A DNA stretch of 64,000 nt, from assembly GCA_029718625.1 (NCBI GenBank), contig CM056395.1:23559368-23623367 (forward strand), written 5' to 3'. The notes beneath the pieces are model-generated. The model saw only the letters and a list, made by a program, of their open reading frames with translations. It was not told the origin of the DNA and searched no databases. Each line of letters starts with the position of its first letter. Positions within the stretch are counted from its first letter, which is position 1. The stretch is from Synaphobranchus kaupii. Taxonomy: Eukaryota > Chordata > Actinopteri > Anguilliformes > Synaphobranchidae. Positions 22,523-34,787 of this stretch are shown one piece after another. The position numbers and the translations under genes were made by a program.

Positions 22523-24630
22523 TGTGATCACAGGCACGCACACACACACACACACACACGCACGCTACACACGCACACAAAAGCACACAGGGTCACACAC
22601 CAGCTTGCAGACAGCAGAGCTGTACAGAAATGAGAGGGCTCCTCTGTGGCTGCAGCTACAATTCAAGATGGCCAGGATACGTTTTCACTCAACCTTCAGG
22701 GTCCTGTTAATGTAACAAATGCACGGTGTGGAGGGAGATAACACCACCATCACACACACACACACACAAGAAAGCAACGATAACACACAGGAGATTGCAG
22801 GGGCGAGATCGCGCCATCTTTCAACATCACTCACTGTAAGCAGATCATAAAATGAGTGTGTGTGTGTGTGTGTGTGTCTTGCCTTAGGCCAGAGGAAATG
22901 GCTTTCTATCAGACAGAGAAAAACAGTAACGTTAGAGCTCCATGCATTATAAATTACAGCAGACTGAGCTTCCCCGACGGTGGCAGCTATTTCAAATGAG
23001 CCCAAATCAGAAATGACCCTCCTAGCAACAGCAAATGTAAGGATCAATATACCAAATGGTCACATCTGTCACCTCTCTGCTTATTTTAAAAATTCACCAC
23101 AACAACTCTGTTAAGTGTTACAGGCCAATTGACAGAAAATGTATTCCTGCTGTGGCAAATTACTATTGTGGAAATACATGTGTTTAATGGAGCATAGCGA
23201 ATCAAAAAATGAAAGGTTAAAACAGCAATAATTAGGCGTCATCATCCCCATTCTGTAACATAGCACTATGAAATGAATGATGAGCAATAGCAGTCGGTAT
23301 TAACACAGTGATATTAGTCGTTTTTTTTTTTACTATTGACCATCTATACTGACACTCTAAGAGCCTTGGCTTATGTTTTAGCTAACGTTAAGCTGTATAG
23401 AACATATCAACGCACTGTTCTTCCTCGATGTATCCAATTTACGAAGACAATAAACCCAATCCACACAGCTGTCTGTATCCATCACATATCGACAGCAGTA
23501 TTGATCAGCCCATCTGGCGCATGTAAATCACCTTTCGCGTGTAACTGGGGGGGAATACGTTGAACTGAACTGTGTATCAAGGAGGATGATACGTGCCATC
23601 GGTGACCACGTACAGTAACGTTACTGGGTACCATTTCCCCCAGCCATGCCCCTGGTTTGCCCCCAGCCCACCTTTCAGAGGCCCGATTCAGCATAAAAGC
23701 AGCCGACGATTCTAAACGAGACAGTCAACAATATCGCGACCAGGGCCCCGGGGGCACATTTTCCTCCCCCATAAGGAAGAGAGAACAATAGTACCGTTAA
23801 TCGGGGCCTACATGCTACCGTTAGGAAATGTGTGCCTTGGGAACACGTCGTTGTCCATATGAGCTGGCAAGCAAATGCACATCTCCTGCAGTAACAGCGA
23901 GGACAACCAACCCTTCTAGCAAATTACTAACTTAGATAGCCAGGGTAAAAATAGTAACGTTATGCGTATGCAGCTGCAGCGGTGGGTCTCTGTTGGTAAA
24001 ATAACATTAACTATTCAGCTAGATCATTTACATGCTCTAATTTACCAATCTCTCGGAGCCAAGAAATAGCAAGAAAGCTAACAGTTACCCAATAAAAATA
24101 TCCTAACGTTACTTCTGGCAAGACTCCATCGCATGGCATAATTAACGTTAACGTTGCTCTGCTAACGCTATATGACACACACACATACACACACGCTACG
24201 CTGCAAACACAACACTAGCTCCTGTAACTAGCTAACCTTAGCTGGCCAGCAAGATATTTTGTTTACAGTGGTTGCTAAGATGGCCCGATTCGGGGTGATC
24301 ACACGATGTAACGTTATAGAGACATCTTTGCACCTATCCAATATCTAGCTAAAAGGCTAGCCTTAGCTAGCACAACCCTGACCAGCAATGCAATCGCAAT
24401 GACAGCTAAATTAGCAACTGAGCATCTAACAAGCCACGGATAGCTAGGTTGTCTTTCATAAGTACATCGTGCGCTTGCCACGAATATGGCCATCTTAGCA
24501 ACCGGAATAAACAAATAATATGGTTAGCTTGCTACAGAGGCTAATGTCAGTTAGCCGTTATGCCGCTGCCAGATGCATGAAAAAATGAATGGAGAGCTAC
24601 TCAGATGGCCAGCACAACGTAGCCACTAAC
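22523..24630 (-). other. clgn intron 1
   Basis: The intron separates the exon carrying the start codon from a probable leader exon. It contains short CA runs at 22539-22559, 22750-22769 and 24176-24195, and a TG run at 22856-22876. No other feature was recognised. Confidence 0.5.
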
Positions 24631-24720
24631 CTTTTGTTGTCTTGCAGAAGAAAAAATCCGAAATCCTCTAATAACAGCTGCACGCTACCGTCTTTTCAAT
24701 GGCAGCAACTCTACTTTGTT
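24631..24720 (-). other. clgn: Probable non-coding first exon of clgn
   Basis: On the gene strand the segment ends ACAACAAAAG followed by the donor GTTAGT. The next gene-sense acceptor is ATCACAG or ACACAG, 5-13 bases before the clgn ATG at 22509. No clgn-like peptide is encoded. The 5' limit is approximate because no TATA box is seen. Confidence 0.45.
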
Positions 24721-26300
24721 AGATGGGAAAGGAAAGGGGAGACGGATCAAATGGCTAGATGTCGCTAATAAGGTCCAACTTCACATTATCATCCTTCTGC
24801 AAACTGCGCATGCGCAAGTGCCCCACACAGGGTTGCCAATGTCGATTTCAATGTCCGCGCGCCGCTTACATTCACTTACATATTTTTGGAGTTCTTAAAT
24901 ATTGGACGTGAAGTGATAGAATGCGAGAAGAGAAATAAATGCAAACATATTTCTAAATAGCTTTCGACACACATCATTGCATATGCAATATTAGATAAGT
25001 GAATATTTCCATAAGGTGGCCGCGCGCAGGCGCAGCACTCCGGGGCATGAAAACGTTAGCTTGTCCACAGCTTGTTAAATCAATTACACAGCATTGTTAA
25101 CGTTATCTGTCGCGGTGTTTCATTTAGAAAAGTATTTTTTTCCTAACTGGAAAGGTTTGGTAATATAACATATAACGTTCACATATTGAATATCAATATT
25201 TGTCATCTGGTGTATAGCTATACATGGTTGCTATTAACGTTACTGTAAGTTAACGTTGCAAACGTAGCCTACTGTGTAGGCTAACCAAAGGTTTCTGCTA
25301 CATTACTACTACTCCTTACTAGCTAGCCAGATATTTCACAATGTCAAATGTCGCTAGGAAACTAGCTACCCTTGTGAAAATCTCAGGGCGACACCAACCA
25401 ACGTCATATTTTCCAGTTACATGCAGAGGTACTTACCACTTGATTATAATATTTTTGTGATCGCTGCCTAAACCCGTTTTACTTTCTGAAATCCCGCCTC
25501 TGTGGTCTGCTGCTGCACGTAAGGAGGAGTGCGCACTGCGGCTGCGCAGATCTATATGCGACAAACAGTCTATCAGTTAATTGGGTGACAAACTGTCAAG
25601 TGAAATATAATCGCAACCAAAATTATTTAAAAGTGTTTTAAAACAATCAATATAGGCTACTCCACTCATGTGTAAAAACACTATTCATACGAATTTATCG
25701 ACAGACGAAATTGTTGGTGTTAAAACTATGACGAGTTACGAAATTTTCACCAATATGCTTGACAGAATCTTACCTATATTCCAAATCCAAAGTAATTCGA
25801 ACAAGTAATTATTTCCCTGTGTTTCTTGAGTTTAACCTCTCAAGAGAAAGTGGTCTTTATGTGTGTGAAGTTGGCTGGTGTCAGCAGAAAGCCTGACATG
25901 AGAATATCAGATCGGCTCCAGATTTCTCCTTAAAGTTTAGCTATAGGCCCTATTAGGCTACAGCTGGCCTGCCTATACAAAATGCAGGCCTAGCCTACAT
26001 TTAGGCCAATTTCAAGTCAAGTGCATTTTCCATACCACCAATGTAACCTACTGTGTATTCAGGTAGGATCCGTTCTATAAGACTATTAAAAATATTAACA
26101 GTACACCAGACCGCTCCATACAGTAGGCTATTCACACATCAATTAATTAATTGATTAGTGTCAGTAGCTAGCTACATGTAGTGCTAACAGGTTTAGCTCA
26201 CGTTTAGCTGAATACAGAATTCTGGAAATACGTACAGAAATTAATACATAGGCTAAGTTGATTCATTGATGACCTTAAAGGAAAACTCTAATCGAGTGCA
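24721..26300. other. Intergenic DNA upstream of clgn
   Basis: Probable clgn promoter region, with CpG-containing stretches at 24800-24870 and 25018-25045 and a CGCATGCGC palindrome near 24806. A 39-codon open frame (25341-25460, +) is discussed under findings. No confident gene. Confidence 0.35.
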
Positions 26301-26310
26301 TGCAAAGTGT

Positions 26311-26720
26311 CAGTCAAGGCTGTATTTCCTCCGGAAACTCAGGAATTTGGACGTGAGCCAGTCAGTAGGCTACTGCAAGCATTTTGCACCTGCTTCCTTG
26401 AGTCAGTGCTGACCTTTAGCCTAACAGCTTGGTTTGGCTCATTAAGTAAAATCAGGCAACTGAAGCAGGAGAGGGTGACGGTACAGGCTACTAAAATCAT
26501 AGGGAAACAACAGAAACAGCTGAAGCATTTGTATGAGGAGCGTACAGTTAAAAAAGGAAAGAGGATTATGGCTCTTCCATCAAAACCCCTGAACGTTCTC
26601 TTTGAGACTCTTCCATCAGGTCGAAGATGAAGGTCCTTGCCCCTTCAGAGAGCCCGAAACAGAAAAATCCAACCTTTAATTGAAGAAATTTATTATGAGA
26701 AAACAAATCCCTCATCAAGA
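26311..26720 (+). pseudogene. LINE reverse-transcriptase C-terminal fragment
   Basis: A frame starting near 26311 reads RLYFLRKLRN, a motif typical of non-LTR retrotransposon ORF2. The next frame reads FLESVLTFSLTAWFGSLSK, then VQATKIIGKQ, and ends LFETLPSGRR, the usual tail of L2/Rex-like reverse transcriptases. The motifs are split by a frame change and followed by a stop, so this is a dead 5'-truncated copy. The rest of the polymerase and the endonuclease are absent. Confidence 0.75.
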
Positions 26721-26816
26721 AATTATTATTTAACAAAATTATTTTTAACAAAACCACGTGTGCCACAATTATTGCCACCCCTGCATTTATATATAGAATA
26801 AAGCAATACTTTTTAA

Positions 26817-26963
26817 TATTTGGTTGCATATCTCTTGCATGCCATGACTTCCTGATGACTGTGACCCAACAACATCAAAAGACTCTTGATATCTTATTTT
26901 CTGGTACTCTTGCAAGCGATACTATAACGTCTCTGCATTTGAATGGATCTCTATGGGAATTGA
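26817..26963 (+). mobile_element. Fragment of Tc1-like repeat (copy of 30092-30250)
   Basis: The segment shares TAATATTTGGTTGCATATC, CCCAACAACATCAAAAGACT and GGATCTCTATGGGAATTG with 30092-30250, with scattered substitutions. It is interior sequence of the same family; the terminal repeats are missing here. Confidence 0.65.
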
Positions 26964-28014
26964 GGGGTTGGACTAGAATGTTCTTAACTGTACATTCTAA
27001 TGCTGATGTAACAACTACTGGTAATTGAAAGCAAAGAGTTTTAGAACACTAAATTAGAAAAACATTTAAAAAATCTCTTCAGAGGCCTACTTAATTTGTG
27101 CGCACACTGGGGAACTGGACTGAGGGAGTCATCGGATGCGGGAATCAGCTGGTTACCAACCATGTCATAATAAAAAAAATGTTAAGATTACTATTGAAAT
27201 AATTTTTTTCAACATTGTTATTGTTATTGTTATTGTTTTAACTTGGGCATTTTTCAATTGGATCACGGTCGACATGGAACACGTTGCACACTGAACATGT
27301 CCGTTCCGAATCAGCTGTGTGTTATATAGTCCACTATCATTCAACAATGAAGTGTGCTGTCCTTAAATTTAGCTACATACTTCAGATTGTTCATTCTTTG
27401 TTTGTTGATGAGAAATATCACTATATGAGAACATTTCAAACTTGAGAAAACCTGAGAAAAATTAACTACTACACGAGCCTACTTCAGACTTGCAGGGACA
27501 CACATTCACATTTTGGTTTTCTTGGAGGACCACAGGTAAGCTAGGCCTATATCTGACTCAGTTGTGGTAGTAATGCCTATCATGGATTCAAAAGATTTTG
27601 GTATTTTAAAATGCTCTGTCAGAATTAACCCAATACAGCAGTGTGTTGAATAGCAGAAAACAGTTTTAGAGTTCTGTGTCACTTGGCAGTATTTATTGAC
27701 AATAATTTATGAATGCTTATGTAGTGCTTATGAAGGTATTGTGTAGGCTACTACTTAGGATGGAACCGTAACAAACCATTCTGGGGGGAAAAAAAACCAA
27801 TATTTTTTATGACGCATAAAATTATGGCGGCAGATGTTTGTAGCCAGCTGAATCCAATGAATCATATCCAATAAGCGAGTCAAGCCATTCCTTGGAATCG
27901 GTTGGTTACAAACACATGCTGCCACGATTACATGGTTCATTAAAAATATTGTTTAAACAATTTCCCCCACCTTGTTTATTATTGCTACTGTTTAACCCAG
28001 ACATTCTCCATTTG

Positions 28015-28110
28015 CACCACAGTCAGCGTGGAACACTCCACTGTTGCATCACAGTCAGCGTGGAACACTCCACTGTTGCACCACAGTCAGCGTGGAACAC
28101 TCCACAGTTG
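28015..28110 (+). repeat. 32-bp tandem repeat, three copies
   Basis: Three head-to-tail units at 28015-28046, 28047-28078 and 28079-28110. Each contains CACAGTCAGCGTGGAACACT; they differ at one or two positions. Confidence 0.95.
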
Positions 28111-28140
28111 TCTTTACACGATGAAGGGTGAAGAAGTTGC

Positions 28141-28246
28141 ACAGTAAAATGTTCAGTGTTAAATCAACTCTTACAGAGTATCGTACATATGGTTCCTGTT
28201 GGACTCATATCTGTAAGAGTTGAATCAACACTGGGCATTTTACTGT
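28141..28246. mobile_element. Short foldback MITE, 106 bp, 37-bp arms
   Basis: The left arm begins ACAGTAAAATGTTCAGTGTT; the right arm, in reverse complement, begins ACAGTAAAATGCCCAGTGTT. Both reach TCAACTCTTACAGA near the centre, with a loop of about 30 bases. It is inserted in copy B of the 27-28 kb duplication and absent from copy A. Confidence 0.8.
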
Positions 28247-29726
28247 GTACTTATGAGTCATAGGCTCTGAATCAACTGTGTGTTAGCTATTGTTTTGCAA
28301 TTAAGTGTACTGTACTTGAATGTAGCAACATACTATTAAATCACTTTTTTTATAGTTACAAAATGAGAGTAGCTATTAAAAGAAAATCCAAAAAATCATA
28401 TTTTTACGAAGCATTCCAATAATAGGACCGTGATACGATCCAATCAATGTTCCTTTCAACGCTGCTCGTGTGAAAAAAACAAAACGAAAGCCTGCATCCT
28501 TCACTTCCCCTCTACAGCCATTAGGTGGCAGTATTGTCAATATCAGCAATTCTTCATGAAAAAAAGCCTCAACGAAGGTGAACTAGTCTCTGAAATATGG
28601 AGTGTTCTACAATCTCTGTACAAACGTACGGATGCTATGTAAACATCGATGCATAGCTGAGTTGCATCTAATTGCCCTGTATGAGGTTGCTGGTTCAACT
28701 GTGATATCTCAGAGAAACTTTAATTGCTAAAACACAACTGTACAATATGTACAACGTAAGATAATAGTAGAATAAGGGTTGTTAAGTAAAATAAAAAATA
28801 ATCACACACTCATCTGAGTCAGATCGACAGCCAGTGCAAAGTAATAATTCATGTAAATACCTGGGTTTTTTTGGACCCTGGGTATCACAGGTGTCTTGAA
28901 TTGCAAGTTTGATAAAAATCCCAAACTTTTGAGCCACTGACAAGTCAGAACTGTTTCCAGGCAGACAGAGAAAACCACCATAACTAACATAATTTAGCCT
29001 TCTAAAGACACTTATGACTGAATTAGAATTGTCACACACTCCATTTCCCCTGATGTGATAATGTTTAGCTAACAAAAGTTTCTATTTTTAAACATTATTA
29101 TTATTATTATTATTTAGATCATGCACAATATTTAAGTAAATAAAGGTGGAGTTGACTAATTATCTGTTTAGGAAATCTAGAAGTACTTGCGGATGCTGGT
29201 ATGCCTGCCACTCCTATAACAGGCTTTAGTTTAGTTAGATTTCCATGCATGCATATGCATGCATAAACGTGCCGCATCCACACTATTTTGCCCAAGTTGT
29301 TCTTTTTTAACAGTAACATTGAATTGATGGCTGTGCTTTACAGAGTGCATGCTTCAGAAATCTTTTTTGGTCTCAAATTGGTATGGACCCTGCTACTTAC
29401 TATGTGAAATCACTAGGGGGTGCTATTACCAGGTGAATGAAAACTGCATGAAATCGGCATTTTGGCACTGAGACAAATCGCCACTGTGTCAAAATAAGCT
29501 AAAGGAGAAAAATAAGAAAGAGCTTAAAGACAAGCTTTCAAAACTTTACATGATCAAGAGATACAGAACACACAATGGGTCCCCAGGTCCAAGTTTGCCA
29601 AAGAGAGGCGCCAAATATAGCACTTTTTAAAAGCCTTCCGAAAACGTACTTCTTTAGGATGGCTTTTAATTGATTGTATCTAATTTTAGTTTTTACTTGT
29701 CTTTTGCTTTTACTTGTGTTATAAGT

Positions 29727-29967
29727 ATATACAGACAGGTGACAAATTAAAAACCAACATAAAGTGTCTTAGTAAGGTGTTGGGCCACCACAAGCCACCA
29801 AAACAACATCAATGCACCTTGGCATAGATTCTACCTCTAGTCTAGTATAGATTCTAGTCTCTGGAACTCTACTGGAGGAATGGAACACCATTCCCTCATT
29901 TTGTGTTTTGATGATGGTGATGGAGAGCGCTGCTAACACGTCGGTCCAAAATATCCTATAGGTGTGT
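29727..29967 (-). mobile_element. Truncated Tc1-like element
   Basis: The left terminal sequence ACAGACAGGTGACAAATTAA is followed by GTGTTGGGCCACCACAAGCC and TTGGCATAGATTCTAC, a Tc1 family whose transposase runs on the - strand. The copy breaks off near 29967, where it joins another element. Confidence 0.65.
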
Positions 29968-30250
29968 TTAATTTGAGGGTTTTTACATCCATATCGGGTG
30001 AACCATGTAGCAATTGTAGCCATTTTTGCACGTAGCCCCCCATTTTAGGGCACCAAAATTAATTGGACAAATTAACATAAACTAAAATAAAGTCATCATA
30101 TTTAATATTTGGTTGCATATCCTTTGCATGCCATGAGTTCCTGATGTCTGTAACCCAACAACATCAAAAGACTCTTGATATCTTATTTTCTGGTGCTCTT
30201 ACAAGCGATAATATAACCTCTCTGCATTTTAATGGATCTCTATGGGAATT

Positions 30251-30282
<32 letters not shown>

Positions 30283-30558
30283 TACACTGGAACAGTATGG
30301 ATCACATGGTTGGCTAAATGGCTGTAAGCCATCAAGGGTCTGAGGTATCAAACAAGCCTCAAACCATGTATGTGTATAAAAAGGGCTACAATTGCTACAC
30401 GGTTGACCCGATATGGATGTAAAAACCCTCAAATTAAAGCTGAAAGTCTGCACTTTAACCTCATAGTCACTGTTCCATTCCAAATCCAATGTTCTGGTGT
30501 ACAAAGCCAAAACAACAAAAAATGTGTCACTGACCAAATACTTTCTGTCCCCACTGTA
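29968..30558. mobile_element. Tc1-like foldback element with a G27 run inside
   Basis: The left arm 29968-30040 carries ATTTGAGGGTTTTTACATCC and TATCGGGTGAACCATGTAGC. The right arm 30366-30437 is its inverted copy. The right terminus ends AAATACTTTCTGTCCCCACTG at 30556, followed by TA. A run of 27 consecutive G lies at 30251-30277 between the arms. The left terminus is missing, replaced by the Tc1 fragment at 29727. Confidence 0.65.
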
Positions 30559-30577
30559 TTTTATTGTGTTTTATCCC

Positions 30578-30912
30578 CTACCCCCCAAGAAGCTTGCCTC
30601 TTGTCAGGCCATCCTTGTAAATAAGAGTTTGTTCTTAAGTGACCTGCCTGGTTAAATAAAGGTTTCATAATAATAATAATAATAATAATAATAATTTATT
30701 TCATCCTATTTTATTATTTTGTTTTATCCTAGTGTATTTGTCATGTCATTTTATTGTGTTTTTATTCATTTTATATTGTTTTATCCTATTTTTTCCTATT
30801 TGTATTATTCCCTGTTATATTGTCTTGTATTTCATTGTGTTTCATTGCATTTTGTTTTATCCTACTTGTTGTATGAAAGGTGCTATATAAATAAAGTCCA
30901 AAAAAAGATGGT
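30578..30912 (+). mobile_element. LINE 3' tail fragments and ATA microsatellite
   Basis: TTGTAAATAAGAGTTTGTTC and CCTGGTTAAATAAAGGTTTC, then an AAT run (30669-30695), match the 3' ends of fish L2-type LINEs. A T-rich stretch follows, ending GAAAGGTGCTATATAAATAA, another LINE-tail motif, at about 30876-30900. Confidence 0.6.
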
Positions 30913-32290
30913 GTATTTAAACATACAATTAGCTTGTTTGACCTGGCTGCACAGTTCAGTCATTTCAAAGAACAGCAGACCTCGCACATTCCAGGGAAAG
31001 CCATTGGTGTGGAATGTGTTCTGCTTAATTTTCCTAATATGAAACACTCAACAGGCATTGACCCAATATGTTCAAAACCAAAAGAATGCGCTGCACAGAT
31101 CAAAAAAACTGTCGATGCCATCAACGACAGAGGTGCCACCTGCTACACTCGCAGAGCGTAGCAGGTAAATCGCAGTACAGCACGTCTTTCTAAGGACATG
31201 CGCGTGCTCGTATTAACCCTCCTAAAATGAGGGTCTGTTGCCAGAGGATGGGTCTACAGTTATGAATGCATTCGCAACTGAGACACAAAGGAGTTTTTAA
31301 ATGTAGGCTGCATATAAATACAAATATGCATCTTCATTTAGGCTGCAGTAATAAACACGATTTATTTATGGAATTGTGTGGAAAAATGGTAATAGTGATT
31401 TTTATTAATTTTCGGTAAATTATATAAATCTTTGGCCAAAAATCATGGTTCTCTAAAAGGTTTATCCTACCTATTAATGAAATATTTTTCTTTTATGTTT
31501 ATTTCTTGTTCGGCTTGGTGCTCATTGACTGCGTCATTGGCTGCCTACATTTTTTAAATGTTGCTCCCGCATGTTGTAGCTATTTGCTCGGGATACGCTA
31601 TGGATACGCGTCTGCACAAACAACTCATCGCCTAAAAAAATAAAAAGGCTTAATATGTCCAGAGAGGCAAAGAACAGCTGCATTTATTGAAACGAATCAA
31701 AGAATGAACCAGTTATGACCGTGGCGTCGATTCAATTTAGTCGTGCTATTCATAAAATGAAAAGGACAACGGCAACAGCAAATGACACTATTTTCGATCT
31801 TTATAATTAGCTATATGTAGTAGAACTAGTTTCTGATAATGAAACTCGATGAAGAAGTTGAGGATAGTTTTCGCTCAACAATCACTACGTAAAGTATGCT
31901 ACCTGTTAGATATGTAGCTAGAACTAGACTGACAGTAAACTAAAAATATCGGGTTACGATCATAGACCGGGTTACGATTCCAACTAAAAATGGATAAGCG
32001 CGCGCCTAGACGTAGCCTATACGTGTGTGTTAGCTCGGTTCCCCGAATCATTTTGTGTAACACTTGCAGGAATTCGACAAAAGAAAAAAAGAAACACACC
32101 CTGAAAGCATAGTTAATTGTTAGCTAGCTAGGTTATAGGCTATCTCTCTTTCAATAAACGTACATTTTTTTAAAGGCACGATTCTATTGTGCTGGCTGCT
32201 AGTCAAATTCGTATGCTATGTACTCTGTGCCGTAGCTAGTGTTTATTGTGTAAATACGCTGGCTGTTAAGTGTGTGTAGGACTGTAAGGT
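30913..32290. other. Intergenic DNA before the GRK gene
   Basis: Nothing recognised. The 75-codon frame at 30934-31161 has no known relatives that I can name. Confidence 0.35.
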
Positions 32291-32575
32291 TACACTGTGG
32301 TTGTAAAGTGATCCCTCCTACTCCCGTGTACGAGCGAGGGAGTGATCCCAGCAGGAAGGAAAGCGAAGCATTGCATGCGAACAAGGGGAGTCGATGTTAA
32401 AGCATTGCTAAAAGGTGGGGTTTTTTTTAACATCAAGCAATGGAGACGTACAATTAACCTGGTATGTGCCAGATCACAGTTTACGCTGATCGTCATCATC
32501 ATCATCGGCACAACCATCTTCATCTTTCCCGTTGAATGAAATGTATCGAGCCTGCATGGGATCCGGATACTGACA
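32290..32575 (+). other. Probable 5'UTR/promoter region of the GRK gene
   Basis: The stretch runs directly into the ATG at 32576 with no acceptor between, so it should be leader sequence if the transcript starts upstream in the same exon. No TATA box is obvious at a suitable distance. The boundary is arbitrary. Confidence 0.35.
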
Positions 32576-32627
32576 ATGGAGATTGAAAATATTGTGGCCA
32601 ACACTGTGCTGCTCAAAGCCAGAGAAG
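32576..32627 (+). CDS. grk4: G protein-coupled receptor kinase (GRK4/5/6 subfamily), coding exon 1
   Basis: The exon encodes MEIENIVANTVLLKARE and one base of the next codon, then the donor GTAAGC. This N-terminal helix is the hallmark of the GRK4/5/6 subfamily, where it docks on the active receptor and stabilises the closed kinase. Residue 3 is Ile where human GRK4, 5 and 6 have Leu. The start is fixed by homology. Intron 1 is about 24 kb and full of transposons. GRKs phosphorylate agonist-bound receptors at the plasma membrane and start desensitisation. The grk4 symbol rests only on synteny: GRK4, SCOC and CLGN are all on human chromosome 4, whereas GRK5 and GRK6 are on 10 and 5. Confidence is for the subfamily; the paralogue is about even. 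Confidence 0.9.
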
Positions 32628-34647
32628 GTAAGCAACAACATGGGGGAAAATAAGGGGTGACTGGAGAAATCCAAACCATAATAAAGGCTCGGTTCCCTTA
32701 TCCTTTGATTGCTCACTCTACGCAGTGGTTTTCGTCAATGCTTGCCCCTTAAACAAATCTGCGTTCCCAAGAGACTAATTCCAATTCGGTGCATGATATT
32801 TGTTCTTGTTGGCTAATGATTACCTATACTGACTAATAACCGATCTATACAATCATTGCAATTATGCATCATACGACTGAGGTTACAGGTTCAGGATTGA
32901 AATAACGACATGCTATTTTATTGTACAAAACGTGTTTATAACGGCACACATTCACGTTTCTTGTTATTTGTAAATTCCAACATGTGTATTGAGTTATGCC
33001 ATTTGGCACACCAAGTCAACAACAAAACGTTAAAATAATGTAGGCTAATCATGCGGAATTGTTTGTTGTGTGCATACCCAGCTTGCTGGGAAACGTGAAA
33101 CAGTGGCGTGCTACATCTGTATCACATTTTCTTGTTTTGTTTTTTTTAAACATGGTGAGCATTTGACGCAAAAAATGTTAATTCTACAGTAATGCCATCC
33201 TTAGAAAGGGTGACCTGACCTATGTTTTTGTACGGTGTTATTCAATGGTTTTATATTCGGGCCTCGTGAATATTGAGCGAGGCTATTGCATGTAACTTAG
33301 TATACCCCAGCTTCGCGATCTGTACCTGGGAACGAGGTGCAACTGCAGCCCCAGGCTTCTGGTTCGCCCACATTCTTATGGAAAACTGTCACCTGACACA
33401 AACGGTTTTCCTTTCGGAAATGGGGTGGTAAGAGAAAAAAAAAACCGGCTTTGTGCTTGCACTTTGTTTAAGATTTCGGAGGATGCACAATTCACATGCA
33501 TCTTGCCTGTAACCGGTTGCAACAAGCGGCTGGGGGCGCTCTTTTCAGTTGTAGGCTCTGTCGACAAAAGCACACTTAGATTTTGATTGCGTTCCGGAAT
33601 TAAGTAGGTTAATTGGTCAGCCAATCATGTAGCCTAACTTAATCACATGTGAGGGTCTAAGCGTTCCCTGTTTGGACAACGGAACACGTAACGTTACATT
33701 CTCTAGTGAAATGGAGATGGAGACAAGGGTCGAAAAGTAATCACATGGGTAATGAGGAAATCCTGTAGTTACAGTTAATTACAGTTTTCTAGCTATCTGT
33801 TTTAATTAGCTAAGTTCTTCATCCCAGCATCCACTCTGCTAACTGCAGCAGTAGTGTAGTGCATTATTAGACATTTTGTGCCAAATCTTTAAAAAATGAA
33901 TGCAGAATGTTTAGAATTCCATTTCAAGGTAAACCCTGCTTTCTGTCATTATATCAATGAGGTAGGCTAGTTATTTGCTTACTAAGACATTTTGTATAGG
34001 TATGTCCCTACTGATTTTCATGTTGTTGCTTACAAGCTAGCTGGGTTGAATTATTTAATCTCTAAATGTTGTTACATTTGTTTGTACCCTGCAGTGATGC
34101 AGATATGATGGAGTGCTTACTAAGTTAGCAGTTTGGTGCATTATTCAAAGAAAACAAAAAAAAACCCACCAAGAACCATAATTATTTCTGCATAAGCAAA
34201 ACTCTTACTGTAAATGGTTCTCTGAGTTGAGGAAGATCAGAGTATTCCTTTTCTCTAACCAATGAGATGTGAATAGCTGTTGGCACTGTACACGGAACAT
34301 CTTTGTGACATTTAGTTAAGGCAGCCTACATCATAAAACTACCCACTCAAAGTTATAGATACTAGGGACTTGAATATAACAGTCATATGGATGATGTCCT
34401 TTGTTTTATAACCCTAAGCAGTGTTGATAGGGACAAGGTTTTTTTTTTTTGTTTGTTTGGGAAGTCGGTCAACATAGACCTGATAGGGAATCTATGAGGC
34501 ATAACCAGTGGGGCACACACACAAAACATTCAGAGCAATACAGTGTTTAAAGATCATTTTACCTCTATGTTTGTAGCTATGTTTTGATGACAGATAATGT
34601 TTAGCCAATGTTTGAAATTAAGTAGGGGCCTTAACTGTGCCGCTTGT
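32628..34647 (+). other. GRK intron 1, first part
   Basis: No exon or clear mobile element was recognised between exon 1 and the 29-bp minisatellite. Confidence 0.4.
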
Positions 34648-34787
34648 GTGCTATTGCGGGACTGGGTTCTATTTGTGTGCTATTGCGTGACTGGGTTCTA
34701 TTTGTGTGCTATTGCGGGACTGGGTTCTATTTGTGTGCTATTGCGGGACTGGGTTCTATTTGTGTGCTATTGCGGGACTGGGTTCTA

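Larger units (their letters stand above)
27140..28335 (+). repeat. Diverged direct duplication, about 750 bp apart
   Basis: Copy A (about 27145-27380) and copy B (about 27893-28335) share, in order: GGTTACCAACCATG or GGTTACAAACACATG, a TTGTTATTG or TTGTTTATTATTG stretch, TGGAACAC, GAATCAGCTGTGTGTTA or GAATCAACTGTGTGTTA, and a GTGTGCTGT or GTGTACTGT block. Copy B additionally carries a 32-bp tandem triplication and a foldback element. Confidence 0.55.

Noticed and set aside
30719..31042. 107-codon frame rich in Phe/Tyr/Leu
   Set aside because: T-rich LINE-tail region; no conserved motif.
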